From assembly GCA_020850325.1 (NCBI GenBank), contig JADZEW010000016.1, forward strand, positions 1-64,000: DNA of 64,000 nt. Direction: 5' to 3'. The DNA comes from Methanoregulaceae archaeon (lineage in GTDB: Bacteria > Armatimonadota > Fimbriimonadia > Fimbriimonadales > Fimbriimonadaceae). Shown one piece after another: positions 15,441-23,766 of the stretch. The notes beneath the pieces were generated by a model that worked only from the letters and a program-made list of their open reading frames with translations, made no database searches and was not told where the DNA came from. Numbering within the stretch: position 1 is the stretch's first letter; each line of letters opens with the position of its first letter. The position numbers and the translations under genes are program-made.

Positions 15441-15534
15441 GTGGGTGTCGGATGTTGGATATCGAATGTCGCGGGAGAGAACTGACAAAACTCGACGACT
15501 GGATTCCAGCGACATCCCACATCCGACATTCCAC
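15441..15534. repeat. Inverted repeat, family B, between motA and motB
   Basis: Arms 15441-15463 (GTGGGTGTCGGATGTTGGAT...) and 15511-15534 (GACATCCCACATCCGACATT...) are near-perfect reverse complements separated by about 47 bases. Related arms occur at 48081-48100 and 48280-48300. The transcript of motA-motB would carry a long stem-loop here, possibly affecting relative expression. Confidence 0.6.
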
Positions 15535-15583
15535 TTCCAAACAGACTAGCACGCCAAAAACCAACACACCAACAGGCTAAACG

Positions 15584-16525
15584 ATGGAAGGCACCCCGAT
15601 CATCATCAAGAAGAAGAAGGCGCACGGCCATGGCCACCACGGCGGCTCGTGGAAGGTTGCCTACGCCGACTTCGTGACCGCCATGATGGCGTTCTTCATG
15701 GTGATGTGGATTCTCGGCCTCTCCGATGAATCCAAGGCGCAGATTTCCGGCTATTTCAACGATCCGTTGGGCTACTCGAAGACCGCGCCGATGAGCCGCA
15801 ACATCGTTCGATTTCCCGGAACGCCGATCACCCAGTCCGGCACGGTCAAGCACCAAGGGGTCGAGATCATCCAAGACAACAAGCGGCAGGTGATCATGGT
15901 CATGGGCAAGGTGATGCAAGCGCTGGAAACGGCGGCCAAGAAGGGCGATGAATCGGGCATCGGCAAGGCCGATCTCAAGGCCATGCTCGACAGCGTGAGC
16001 ATCGAGATGACTCCGGAAGGACTTCGCATCGAGTTTCGCGAGGACAAGGGAGCCGTCTTCTTCGAGAGCGGCTCGTCCACCTTGCGGAAGGAGGCTCGCA
16101 TTTTGGTCGGTCAGATCGCCCCCATCCTTGCGGAAGCCAGTCGGCCGATGAAGATCGAGGGCCACACCGATGCCGTGCCGTACGCGCGCACCGACTATGA
16201 CAACTGGGACCTTAGCCAAGACCGGGCCAACTCCTTGCGCCGCGAACTCATGACGGGCGGGGTCGGCCAGAGTCAGTTTCTGAGCGTGTCGGGCTACGCG
16301 GACACGCAGCTTCGCGACCCGGACAAGCCTTCGAGTTCGGTCAACCGTCGCGTTTCAATTCTGCTGCCGATTCCTCAGGGGGCGACCCCGGGTGCCATGA
16401 CCGAGATCGCCCAGCCGAACATCCGGGAGAAGGCGATCGAACTAAGGCCGACGATCGACATCACCAAGGATAAACCCGTTCAGGACAACAAGCCCAAAAA
16501 GAAGGGTTTCTGGGACGGGCGCTAA
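15584..16525 (+). CDS. motB: Flagellar motor stator protein MotB
   Basis: 313 residues. A His/Lys-rich N-terminus precedes the single span with the proton-accepting aspartate in YADFVTAMMAFFMVMWIL (about 29-46). Residues 150-270 form an OmpA-like peptidoglycan-binding domain with FFESGSSTLR, IEGHTDAVPY and DNWDLSQDRANSLRRELM. This is the complete partner of motA upstream. The stop codon overlaps that of the convergent nucleotidyltransferase gene. Confidence 0.94.
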   Translation: MEGTPIIIKKKKAHGHGHHGGSWKVAYADFVTAMMAFFMVMWILGLSDESKAQISGYFNDPLGYSKTAPMSRNIVRFPGTPITQSGTVKHQGVEIIQDNKRQVIMVMGKVMQALETAAKKGDESGIGKADLKAMLDSVSIEMTPEGLRIEFREDKGAVFFESGSSTLRKEARILVGQIAPILAEASRPMKIEGHTDAVPYARTDYDNWDLSQDRANSLRRELMTGGVGQSQFLSVSGYADTQLRDPDKPSSSVNRRVSILLPIPQGATPGAMTEIAQPNIREKAIELRPTIDITKDKPVQDNKPKKKGFWDGR

Positions 16526-17439
16526 TCCCAGAGGATCGCGTCCATCACGTCGCCCTCGCGAACTACGGTTCCGCCGAGGATCGCATGGCGGATCGTCCCG
16601 GTGACCTGAACGTTTGCGTCGGGCAGGACGACGCAATCGACGAGTCGGGTCGCTGAAACCTTCGCGCCATCTCCGATCACCACGCTCTCGGTAACTTCAC
16701 CCTGGACTTCCGCGGCGCCGACGAGCGACTTACCGCCCGTTAGAAATGCGCTGGTCTCGAGGAAAGAATCGAGCGTCCCCGTATCAAACCACGTGCCCTC
16801 GTAGACTCCGGCAAGCACGAGGTGGCCCCCATCGATCAGCCTCTGGATCGCGTCGGTGATCTCGTACTCGCCGCGGGCGCTGGGCGGCAATCCCGGCAGC
16901 ACACCCCAGATTTCCGGGCCAAAGAAGTACAGCCCCGCCATCGCCAGATTGCTCTCCGGCTCCTTCGGCTTTTCGACCAGTTTCGTGATCCGCTCGCCAT
17001 CCACATTCGCCACGCCGAAGCGGCTTGGATCCTCGACCGGCTTCACAATGTTTAGGTTTGCCGCGCCACTCTCAATAAATCGCTTTGCGTGCTGAATAAA
17101 GCCCTCGCTGTAGATGGCGTCACCCAGGTACATCACGAACGGCTCTCGATCGATAAAGGATTCGGCGAACGTCAGCGCATGGGCGAGCCCCTTGGGCTCG
17201 GTCTGACGGACGTAAGAGAGTTCGAGGCCGAACGCTGAACCATCGCCCAGCGCGGCTCGCATTTCCCCTTCGTTGTCGCCGACCACGATCGCGATTTCGC
17301 GCACTCCGATCTCCTTGAGCCGATCGAAGGCGTACTCAAGGGTCGGGCGGTTCGCGATGGGTAGCAGGGGCTTCGGAATGTGGTGAGTAACGGGAAACAA
17401 TCGCGAGCCTTTGCCCGCCGCGAGAATAACGCCCTTCAT
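16522..17439 (-). CDS. Sugar-1-phosphate nucleotidyltransferase (RfbA/GlmU-like)
   Basis: 305 residues. The N-terminal nucleotidyltransferase signature is MKGVILAAGKGSRLFPVT with KPLLPIANRP; Mg-binding D in VMYLGDAIYSE and substrate segment GLYFFGPEIW, EYEITDAIQ and GTWFDTGT follow. Residues 240-305 are hexapeptide-like (left-handed beta helix) repeats, as in long-form glucose-1-phosphate thymidylyl- or uridylyltransferases. It would activate a sugar for surface polysaccharide. No rml or other sugar genes flank it, so the exact nucleotide is unassigned. Stops overlap with motB by 3 bases. Confidence 0.88.
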   Translation of the reverse strand: MKGVILAAGKGSRLFPVTHHIPKPLLPIANRPTLEYAFDRLKEIGVREIAIVVGDNEGEMRAALGDGSAFGLELSYVRQTEPKGLAHALTFAESFIDREPFVMYLGDAIYSEGFIQHAKRFIESGAANLNIVKPVEDPSRFGVANVDGERITKLVEKPKEPESNLAMAGLYFFGPEIWGVLPGLPPSARGEYEITDAIQRLIDGGHLVLAGVYEGTWFDTGTLDSFLETSAFLTGGKSLVGAAEVQGEVTESVVIGDGAKVSATRLVDCVVLPDANVQVTGTIRHAILGGTVVREGDVMDAILWD

Positions 17440-17447
17440 TGTTGAAG

Positions 17448-17453
17448 AGGATA
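17448..17453 (-). promoter_or_regulatory. Possible -10 box of the nucleotidyltransferase gene
   Basis: TATCCT on the minus strand ends 8 bases before the ATG at 17439, consistent with a leaderless or nearly leaderless transcript. No ribosome binding site is seen. Confidence 0.35.
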
Positions 17454-17491
17454 CACCCGCGCCCGAAGCAACGGCTGTGGCTCGGCGTGGC

Positions 17492-17497
17492 TAAAAT
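17492..17497 (+). promoter_or_regulatory. Possible -10 box of the GYF-domain gene
   Basis: TAAAAT ends 5 bases before the GTG start at 17503, placing the expected transcription start at the start codon itself. Confidence 0.4.
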
Positions 17498-17502
17498 GGA
17501 GC

Positions 17503-18078
17503 GTGCGGTACTTCGTGTACGCCCCGAACGGCCAGCGCTTCGGCCCGGCTGACTTGATGACCCTCCAGCAGTGGGTGTCGGAGGGCCGCGTGTTGCCTAA
17601 CTCGATGCTCGAAGAGGAGCTGGGCGGAAACCGCATGGCGGCATCGACCGTAAGCGGACTTCAGTTCCCGGCCAACGCCCCGTACGCGAACCAACACATC
17701 CCGCCGAACATGTCCGGCGTCGGCACGCCAGGGCCCTTCAGCGATCCTTCGCCTCCGCAGCCGAGTTCGTACGCCCCCTATCACCGGCCGGGACAGGAAG
17801 CGGGGCCACCCCGCACGCCCCCCGAACTCACCACGGCCTGGGTCTGCAGCTCGATCTCTGCGTTTCTCGTCTTCAGTTGCGGGTGCTTTCCACTGCTGGG
17901 CTTTGTGGCGACCGCGCTGGCCGTCGCCGGAGTGATGAGCGGGAAGAAGGCCCGCGACAACGGCCATCCGCAGGGGAATGCGGCGTACATCTTCTCGATC
18001 GTGATGCTCGTGCTCTCGATCTTGTCCGCAATCGGGGGGACCATCTTTATGCTCGTCGGTTTTGGCGGGTTCTTCTAG
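17503..18078 (+). CDS. GYF_2/DUF4339-type membrane protein
   Basis: 191 residues from a GTG start. Residues 1-55 (MRYFVYAPNGQRFGPADLMT, LQQWVSEGRVLPNSML) are a GYF_2 (DUF4339) domain, a small proline-peptide-binding fold found in many bacterial membrane proteins. A Pro/Ser-rich linker (about 60-108) is followed by two hydrophobic segments (about 112-142 and 157-188) of DUF4190 type. The linker contains PPQPSS and PPRTPPE tracts that its own GYF domain could bind. The function is unknown. Its stop overlaps that of waaA by 4 bases. Confidence 0.82.
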   Translation: MRYFVYAPNGQRFGPADLMTLQQWVSEGRVLPNSMLEEELGGNRMAASTVSGLQFPANAPYANQHIPPNMSGVGTPGPFSDPSPPQPSSYAPYHRPGQEAGPPRTPPELTTAWVCSSISAFLVFSCGCFPLLGFVATALAVAGVMSGKKARDNGHPQGNAAYIFSIVMLVLSILSAIGGTIFMLVGFGGFF

Positions 18079-19331
18079 CGTTCTCGGGCCGCTTCCGCGA
18101 TGGCGAGGGCGTATCGTCGGCTGGCTCCGGCGTTCTCCTCGACAAAGCGCCGACCGGCTTCGCCCATCTGGGACGCACGGGCTCGGTCTTGGAGTAGCTC
18201 CCGAATCGTGCTTGTGAGATCCGAGGGGGTAATGACCTCTCGCGAAGCCCCAAGCGCCAGAGAGGCACTGGCCACGTCGCGGAAGTTGGCCATATGCGGG
18301 CCGTGCAGCACCGGCTTGCCGTGGGCGAGCGCTTGGAGCAGGTTCTGCCCGCCGTAGTCGCCGAATCCACCGCCGATGATCACCACGTCGGCGAGTGCAT
18401 ACACCTTCGCGAGTTCGCCGTAGGTGTCCAGCACGATGTAGCGACCCCGCTCGGCCCGGCTGCGGCGGGCGGTTACTCCGAACGCCTGGGCCATCGTTGC
18501 CGCCACCGCGTCGGCTCGCTCCAAGTGGCGCGGGGCCCACACGACCGCGACCTCCTTCGCCAGGGGTTCGAGTGCACTAACGACAAACTTCTCTTCATCT
18601 TCGCCCCGGGTCGAGCCGATGACCACGATCGGCACGCCCTCCGGCAGTCCGAGCAACGCGCGCCACTCGGCGGGGTCGGCGTCGAGCCCGTCGACCGCCT
18701 GATCGAACTTGCAGTTGCCGAACACCTCGGGCTGCTTCGCCCCGAGATTCGCGATCCGGTCCGAGTCTCCCGCGGTTTGCATGAGCGTGCGGTCGAGGTA
18801 GCCGAGCATCGATCGGTAGAAGAACTTGATCGGCCGCGATCGCCGGAACGAGCGGTCGCTGATTCGCCCATTCAGCAGCAGCGTCTTCGCGCCCATTGCT
18901 TTGGCCGCCCAAAGGAAGTTCAGCCAGAGTTCGGTCTCCATGATCGCAACCACGCTCGGACGAACGCGGCTCATCGCCGCCAGTTGGAACCTCGCCAGGT
19001 CGATAGGGAAGTAGACAAGTTCGTCGTAGAGATCGACCGCATGCTCGCGCGCCGTATGGTGGCCGCTGCTCGTGGTCACCGAGAGCAGCAAGAAGTGATC
19101 CGGGAGCAGCGCCCGCACCTGACGCAGGATCGGCAGCACCGCCATGACCTCGCCGACTGAAACCGCGTGGATCCAAATCGCCGGCTTATCCCGCGGGATC
19201 TGGACGTGCATATAGTTGCCGGTGCGCTCCTTCCAGTTCGGAGCCTCCGCGCGTCGGCTCGAGCGGATCAGCATCCAGGTGAGCCAGATCGGGCTCAGCA
19301 GGAGCGCCAGCAGGTTGTAGATCAGGAACAT
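18075..19331 (-). CDS. waaA: 3-deoxy-D-manno-octulosonic acid (Kdo) transferase
   Basis: 418 residues, GT-B glycosyltransferase family 30. The N-terminal membrane anchor (about 1-22) is followed by the GT30 domain with WIHAVSVGEVMA (catalytic Glu), SVTTSSGHHTAREH and IMETELWLNFL. The C-terminal half shows VIGSTRGEDEEK and GGFGDYGGQNLLQALAHGKP, the CMP-Kdo side. It adds Kdo to lipid A precursor, implying lipopolysaccharide. The gene overlaps purC by 10 bases and is last in a three-gene minus operon. The LptC/OstA-like gene at 46644 fits the same pathway. Confidence 0.93.
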   Translation of the reverse strand: MFLIYNLLALLLSPIWLTWMLIRSSRRAEAPNWKERTGNYMHVQIPRDKPAIWIHAVSVGEVMAVLPILRQVRALLPDHFLLLSVTTSSGHHTAREHAVDLYDELVYFPIDLARFQLAAMSRVRPSVVAIMETELWLNFLWAAKAMGAKTLLLNGRISDRSFRRSRPIKFFYRSMLGYLDRTLMQTAGDSDRIANLGAKQPEVFGNCKFDQAVDGLDADPAEWRALLGLPEGVPIVVIGSTRGEDEEKFVVSALEPLAKEVAVVWAPRHLERADAVAATMAQAFGVTARRSRAERGRYIVLDTYGELAKVYALADVVIIGGGFGDYGGQNLLQALAHGKPVLHGPHMANFRDVASASLALGASREVITPSDLTSTIRELLQDRARASQMGEAGRRFVEENAGASRRYALAIAEAARER

Positions 19332-20224
19332 GGCAGGGGCTGCCCGACGATTCGGGCATAGGCCTCCAGATACTTCTCGCGTGTTTTGGCGACGATGTCG
19401 TCGGGCAACGCTGGGCCGGGCGGCTGCTTGTCAAAGCCGATGCTCTCCAAGTAGTCGCGCACGAATTGCTTGTCGTAGCTGGGCTGGGGGCCACCGGGTG
19501 CGTATGTCTCGGTGTTCCAGTAGCGTGAACTGTCGGGGGTCAGTGCCTCATCGATCCAGATGATCCCATCGGCGGTCTCGCCGAACTCGAACTTGGTGTC
19601 GGCGAGGATAAGGCCGTGGCGCGCGACCTCCTCGGCGGCTCGTTCGTAGATCGTGAGCGTGGTGTCCCGCAACCACACCGCAGCTTCGTAACCGACGAGG
19701 TCCACCGCTTGGGTCCAGCTCAGGTTCTCGTCATGTCCGGATTCCGCCTTGGTCGCCGGGGTGAAGATCGGCTCCGGAAGCCGGTCGCCGTCGCGGAGCC
19801 CCTCGGGCAAGGCAAGGCCGTGAACGGAGCCGCCGGACTGGCGATACTCCTTGTAGAGCGACCCCGCCAGGTAGCCGCGGGCCACGCACTCCATCTTGAC
19901 CGGGGTGGCCTTGCGGGCCAGCGTGCAGCGTCCCGCCAGGCTCGGATGCCAGTCGCCTACGCGCTCGGCGATCGCGTCGTCTTCGGTCGTGATGACGTGG
20001 TTGGGGCACTCATCAGAGAACTTCTCGAACCAGTAGGCGCTCATCAGGTTGAGCACCCGACCCTTGTCGGGAATGCCGTTCGCCATGATCACATCGAATG
20101 CTGAGATGCGGTCGGTGGTGACGATCAGCAACTCTTCGCCGAGGTCGTACAGTTCACGCACCTTGCCCACTCCCTTCGGAGCAGGGAGTTGAGTCAAGGT
20201 CGAAGTCAGCAATGCTTCGGTCAT
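19322..20224 (-). CDS. purC: Phosphoribosylaminoimidazole-succinocarboxamide synthase
   Basis: 300 residues, SAICAR synthetase. Signatures are KVRELYDLGEELLIVTTDRI, CVARGYLAGSLYKEYR and DTKFEFGETADGIIWIDEA, with the C-terminal QPSYDKQFVRDYLESIGFDK typical of the longer (yeast-like) form. It joins aspartate to CAIR in purine synthesis using ATP. The start codon overlaps the end of the FAD oxidoreductase gene by 4 bases and the stop overlaps waaA, so the three are one transcript. Confidence 0.96.
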   Translation of the reverse strand: MTEALLTSTLTQLPAPKGVGKVRELYDLGEELLIVTTDRISAFDVIMANGIPDKGRVLNLMSAYWFEKFSDECPNHVITTEDDAIAERVGDWHPSLAGRCTLARKATPVKMECVARGYLAGSLYKEYRQSGGSVHGLALPEGLRDGDRLPEPIFTPATKAESGHDENLSWTQAVDLVGYEAAVWLRDTTLTIYERAAEEVARHGLILADTKFEFGETADGIIWIDEALTPDSSRYWNTETYAPGGPQPSYDKQFVRDYLESIGFDKQPPGPALPDDIVAKTREKYLEAYARIVGQPLPCS

Positions 20225-21411
20225 GGGGCTTCGAAGGTATCGATGGGTTGGCCGATATGCTCAGCGAGGCGATCCGAGATCGGGTCGAGCGACGGCTCAT
20301 CGTGGCTGACGGCGATGCCCATCGCGAGCTTGCCGTCGGCGTCGGCGTACAGTTCGATGAACTCCCCGGCGGCTCGATCACCGATCATCTTGGCGGGTTG
20401 GGCATTTTCGGGGTGGCCGCGCAAGATCATGTGCAGATCGAGGAAGTCGGTCCAGAAGTAGGGCACCTTGGCAAAGGCTTCATCGCCTCCGGCCATGTTG
20501 CCTCCGGCGGTCGTGCCCTGCCACTTCGCATTCAGGTGATGCTCGCCGCTGAGTCCCATGGGGTGGCCCGGGCGGAAGGCCGCGTCGCCGCAGGCGTAGA
20601 TCGCCGGGTCCGCCGTGCGCAGATGATCATCCACCACGATGCCGTGCTTGGCATCGGTCTCAAGACCGGCCGCATCCGCAAGATCGACGTTAGGCAGGAT
20701 TCCCGTGCCCAACACCACCAAGTCAGCGGCGAACGTGCGACCATCGACGAGGTGCACAACCGGTCCGGCTTCGATGCGATCGAAGGCCACCCCGAGTTGA
20801 ACGTCGGCACCGGCGTCGCGGAATGCCTGGGCGATTCGGTCACCGGTTTCCCGGCTTGCGAAGCTGGTCCAGAAACTGGCGTCGCGCGAGAGGATCGTGA
20901 CCGCTTTGCCGAGCCCCAACGCGACCGAAGCAACTTCGCCGGCGATGTAGCCCGAGCCGATGATGACGATCGAACTAGCCGGGTGGAGCGCCTGGCGGAT
21001 GGCTTCGGCATCGTCCATCGTCCGCAGGCAGTGCGCCAGTTCAACTCCGGGAAACTCGGGCCTTGCCGCGCGGCAGCCAGTGGCCAGCAGGAGCTTCTCG
21101 TAAGTGACCTTCCGGCCGTCGTCGGTGGTTACGGTCTTGGCGCCTCGGTCGATGGCGGTCGCCCGGGTTCCGAGCCAGCGATCGATCTTGTTCTCTTCGT
21201 AGAAGCTCTCGTATTTGCTGGAGATGTCGTCAAGGTCGACGGCGAGGTTTCGGATGTAGCCCTTCGAAAGCGGCGGACGGTCGTAGGGCACGTGGGGTTC
21301 GTCGCGAATCATCAAGATGCGGCCTTCGGCATCGTGCTCGCGGATGGCTTGGGCGGCGGTGACGCTGGCCACGCCTCCACCGATTAAGACGTAACGGGCT
21401 TGCTCGCTCAC
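20221..21411 (-). CDS. NAD(P)/FAD-dependent oxidoreductase (ferredoxin reductase/AIF-like)
   Basis: 396 residues from GTG 21411; upstream in-frame codons cross the tRNA-Leu gene, so the longer frame is rejected. FAD-binding GGGVASVTAAQAIRE starts near residue 9, DRPPLSKGYI is the second conserved block, and NAD(P)-binding IIGSGYIAGEVASVALGLG lies near 150. The FAD C-terminal motif YACGDAAF is at about 285. These features match rubredoxin/ferredoxin reductase and apoptosis-inducing-factor-like enzymes. The electron partner is unknown. It heads the operon with purC and waaA and may have a near-leaderless transcript from the palindrome at 21417-21445. Confidence 0.9.
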   Translation of the reverse strand: MSEQARYVLIGGGVASVTAAQAIREHDAEGRILMIRDEPHVPYDRPPLSKGYIRNLAVDLDDISSKYESFYEENKIDRWLGTRATAIDRGAKTVTTDDGRKVTYEKLLLATGCRAARPEFPGVELAHCLRTMDDAEAIRQALHPASSIVIIGSGYIAGEVASVALGLGKAVTILSRDASFWTSFASRETGDRIAQAFRDAGADVQLGVAFDRIEAGPVVHLVDGRTFAADLVVLGTGILPNVDLADAAGLETDAKHGIVVDDHLRTADPAIYACGDAAFRPGHPMGLSGEHHLNAKWQGTTAGGNMAGGDEAFAKVPYFWTDFLDLHMILRGHPENAQPAKMIGDRAAGEFIELYADADGKLAMGIAVSHDEPSLDPISDRLAEHIGQPIDTFEAP

Positions 21412-21416
21412 GATAG

Positions 21417-21445
21417 GGGAGTATACGGCCCGTCGGTATACTCCC
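21417..21445. promoter_or_regulatory. Palindromic divergent promoter region
   Basis: GGGAGTATAC (21417-21426) and GTATACTCCC (21436-21445) form a perfect 10-bp inverted repeat with a 9-base centre. Each arm contains TATACT reading outward: on the plus strand it would serve tRNA-Leu (9 bases downstream of the repeat), on the minus strand the FAD oxidoreductase gene. The symmetry could be a shared operator or just two mirrored -10 boxes. Confidence 0.5.
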
Positions 21446-21453
21446 GCCGCTGG

Positions 21454-21536
21454 CCCCGGGTGGCGGAATGGTAGACGCAGCGGACTTAAAATCCGTTGAC
21501 TGTAAGGTCGTGTGGGTTCAAGTCCCACCCTGGGGA
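21454..21536 (+). tRNA. tRNA-Leu (anticodon UAA)
   Basis: 83 bases. The acceptor stem CCCCGGG pairs with CCTGGGG (one G-T), discriminator A at 21536. D-arm GGCGGAATGGTAGACGC, anticodon stem GCGGA/TCCGT with loop CTTAAAA (anticodon TAA at 21487-21489), a long class II variable arm, and T-arm GTGGG-TTCAAGT-CCCAC are all present. CCA is not encoded (ACCCG follows). Reads UUA leucine codons. Confidence 0.95.
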
Positions 21537-21585
21537 CCCGCCTCATTCTCTGCAACGTCGATGGATCGCTTCGCGTCCTCAAGGT

Positions 21586-22368
21586 GTGAGTTCGCGCCGG
21601 TTTACCGAGAAGCAGATGGCGGACATCATCCGTCGTGCGGTCGAGATTCAGTCCGGCCATTCCGGCTCGTCGGCGCGCGAGGGCATTTCCGAGGAAGAAC
21701 TGCGTCTTGCCGCGGCCGAACTCGGCATCGAGTCGGGCGCGATCTCGGCAGCGCTTTCCTTGGCCGACGCGGAGGGGGACTCCGAGAGGGCAAACTTCTG
21801 GGGTGGCCCCACGCGTTACGAGTCCGAGCGAGTCCTCAACGGGACCATCACCGAGGATCAGTGGGAAGAGACGGTAGCCGACCTCCGACGAGCGTTCGAG
21901 GAGCCGGGAACGATCGAGCGGCGCGGGGACACCTTCGAGTGGTCGGGAACGGGGGGCGGTCTCGACTACAACACGATCACCCTTCGCCAGTCCGGAGATA
22001 CCGTTCGTCTCTCGTCCGCTTCTACCGGAGCCGGTCTCGGCACCCTGGCTTACCTTTTAGGAATCATCCCGGTCTTCATCACCGTTGCCGTGCTTTCCAA
22101 GCTCGGGCTGGCCGCTCCGTTCGCGGCAATGGCAATCTTCGCGGCGATTAGTTTGATGTTCCTCGCGGCCAGGCAGGCTACACTTGCCGCCACCCGGCGG
22201 CGTCGACGTTTGATCGCTGGGGTCTTTGATCGCATCCAATCCCGGCTGGATTCAGACAACTCAGATCTTCGCACGAATCTCGCCGAATCGACGCCCTTCC
22301 TCGCGCCGATTGCCGAGGGCACCGGACAGTCCACCAGTCCCGGCGACTCTGGTCGCGGTATGCCATAG
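21586..22368 (+). CDS. Two-span membrane protein of unknown function
   Basis: 260 residues from GTG 21586; the open frame extends upstream only through the tRNA, so this is the first sensible start (ATG 21616 is the alternative). Residues 1-60 (RRFTEKQMADIIRRAVEIQ, SEEELRLAAAELGIESGAI) form a helical N-terminal module seen in many 2TM-type bacterial proteins. A soluble middle part is followed by two membrane spans (about 146-166 and 172-192) and a basic, disordered tail. It precedes the CPBP protease gene by 6 bases, so the two are probably cotranscribed. Confidence 0.75.
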   Translation: MSSRRFTEKQMADIIRRAVEIQSGHSGSSAREGISEEELRLAAAELGIESGAISAALSLADAEGDSERANFWGGPTRYESERVLNGTITEDQWEETVADLRRAFEEPGTIERRGDTFEWSGTGGGLDYNTITLRQSGDTVRLSSASTGAGLGTLAYLLGIIPVFITVAVLSKLGLAAPFAAMAIFAAISLMFLAARQATLAATRRRRRLIAGVFDRIQSRLDSDNSDLRTNLAESTPFLAPIAEGTGQSTSPGDSGRGMP

Positions 22369-22374
22369 TCAATC

Positions 22375-23748
22375 GTGGAGTTCGACCTCACGCGTGATCC
22401 TGTCCCGAAAGATTCCCACCGGCCCGGTGTCGGCTGGTTCGCGCTGTTCATCCTGATCGGACTCCTGATCCTCGTCCAGCTCGAGGGCTACCTGAACCGA
22501 GATGTCGGGAAGGGCGATGCACGTGCCGCGAGCAACGTCGAGCGATCCCTGCGAATGTCGATGGAGTACTCGGCGGCGATGCGAGGCATGCTTGGCCAGC
22601 GGGCTCCCAAAGAGGACTACTCGAGGCTGCGGTCGGAGATCGCGCCTCTGGAAGTGAAGGGCGCGGGGGAGAAGGCCGCGATTGTGGCGGTCGCAATACG
22701 TCGGCTCAATGGAGATGATCCCCGACCTGAGTCGCTGGCGACCTTGGAAAACTCGAAGGACGCCAAGGTTCGGCAGTTGGCGACGCTGCTCAAGAACCCC
22801 GATCTTCAAGAGCCGGAGATTCGCGCCCTCAAGGAAAAGATTCCCGAAGAGTTCTCGGCTCAGCTGGTTTGGGCGTTGAGGCTAGAGGAGCTTGGAGTCG
22901 ACGATGCCCGGCTCGAGGTGGTCTCCCCGGATCGGGGCAAGCGGCTGTTCTTCTTCGCGATTGTGCTCATTCTTGCCGGTGGGCTGGGTGTAGTCGCGTG
23001 GATCGCTTATGCCGTGGCTCGCCTGTCCGGCAAGTTGCGGCCGATTGGGCACTCAGCCGATCCCCTCTCGTCCCAGAACGCAGACCGTATGGCGGGTCGC
23101 GCAACTCAGCTTCTGGCCCTGTTCTTCCTCGTCCCCTTCGTGATCGTGATGATCGTGGGGTCCAAGTCGCCGAAGGGAACCAGCATCGTGCTTGCGTTGC
23201 TGGTGATTGGGCTCAGCCTTGCCCTGCTGACGCTGCCGATTTTCGGCAAGCGGCTGACCTTCGAGCAAGTCGGTTTGCGACACCCGAAGCGCAAGAGCGA
23301 CTACCTGTGGGTCATCGGCGCACTCCTTGCCGAGATTCCTCTGTTGGTGGTGCTTGCGGCAATCTCGTTTCCGCTTCAGCAGTTCTTCCCGGCTCCCGAG
23401 CACCCCATCACCGTTCGGCTGGCCCAGGAAACCGACCTGTGGACGCTCATCGGCACCTTTGTTTCGGCCTCGTTGATGGCCCCGATCGTCGAGGAGATCA
23501 TCTTCCGTGGCTTAGTCACCCCCGCGATGGCCAAGCTGTTCCGGTCGACGGCGATCGGCGTGGTGGTTGCCGCGCTGTGCTTTGCCGCCATCCATCCGAC
23601 GGGTATTCCCGCTTGGCTGCCCTTGGCCGGGGTTGGCTTCATGAGCTCGCTGCTCGCCTACCAAACGGGTTCATTGATGCCCTCGATTTTCTTCCACGGC
23701 GTCCACAATGCGGCGATTCTGACGCTCACCCTCGCGGTCCTTTCTTGA
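22375..23748 (+). CDS. CPBP-family intramembrane glutamic protease
   Basis: 457 residues from a GTG start. An N-terminal span (about 18-38) and a long soluble helical region (about 45-180) precede about eight membrane spans. The C-terminal CPBP/Abi (Rce1-like) domain carries the catalytic motif EEIIFRG (about 377-383), the histidine in CFAAIHPTG, and FFHGVHNAAI with the third conserved His/Asn. Rce1-like enzymes cleave within or near membrane segments; in bacteria, roles include immunity to peptides and signalling. The substrate is unknown. The extracellular or cytosolic N-terminal extension is unusual and may be a binding domain. Confidence 0.88.
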   Translation: MEFDLTRDPVPKDSHRPGVGWFALFILIGLLILVQLEGYLNRDVGKGDARAASNVERSLRMSMEYSAAMRGMLGQRAPKEDYSRLRSEIAPLEVKGAGEKAAIVAVAIRRLNGDDPRPESLATLENSKDAKVRQLATLLKNPDLQEPEIRALKEKIPEEFSAQLVWALRLEELGVDDARLEVVSPDRGKRLFFFAIVLILAGGLGVVAWIAYAVARLSGKLRPIGHSADPLSSQNADRMAGRATQLLALFFLVPFVIVMIVGSKSPKGTSIVLALLVIGLSLALLTLPIFGKRLTFEQVGLRHPKRKSDYLWVIGALLAEIPLLVVLAAISFPLQQFFPAPEHPITVRLAQETDLWTLIGTFVSASLMAPIVEEIIFRGLVTPAMAKLFRSTAIGVVVAALCFAAIHPTGIPAWLPLAGVGFMSSLLAYQTGSLMPSIFFHGVHNAAILTLTLAVLS

Positions 23749-23754
23749 CTTCGG

Positions 23755-23760
23755 TAAACT
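23755..23760 (+). promoter_or_regulatory. Possible -10 box of nuoA
   Basis: TAAACT ends 6 bases before the GTG start of nuoA (23767), placing the expected transcription start at the start codon. No ribosome binding site is visible. Confidence 0.4.
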
Positions 23761-23766
23761 TCGCGC

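Noticed and set aside
21412-21660. N-terminal extension of the FAD oxidoreductase
   Set aside because: The extra codons run through tRNA-Leu and the palindromic promoter; GTG 21411 gives the normal FAD-binding N-terminus.
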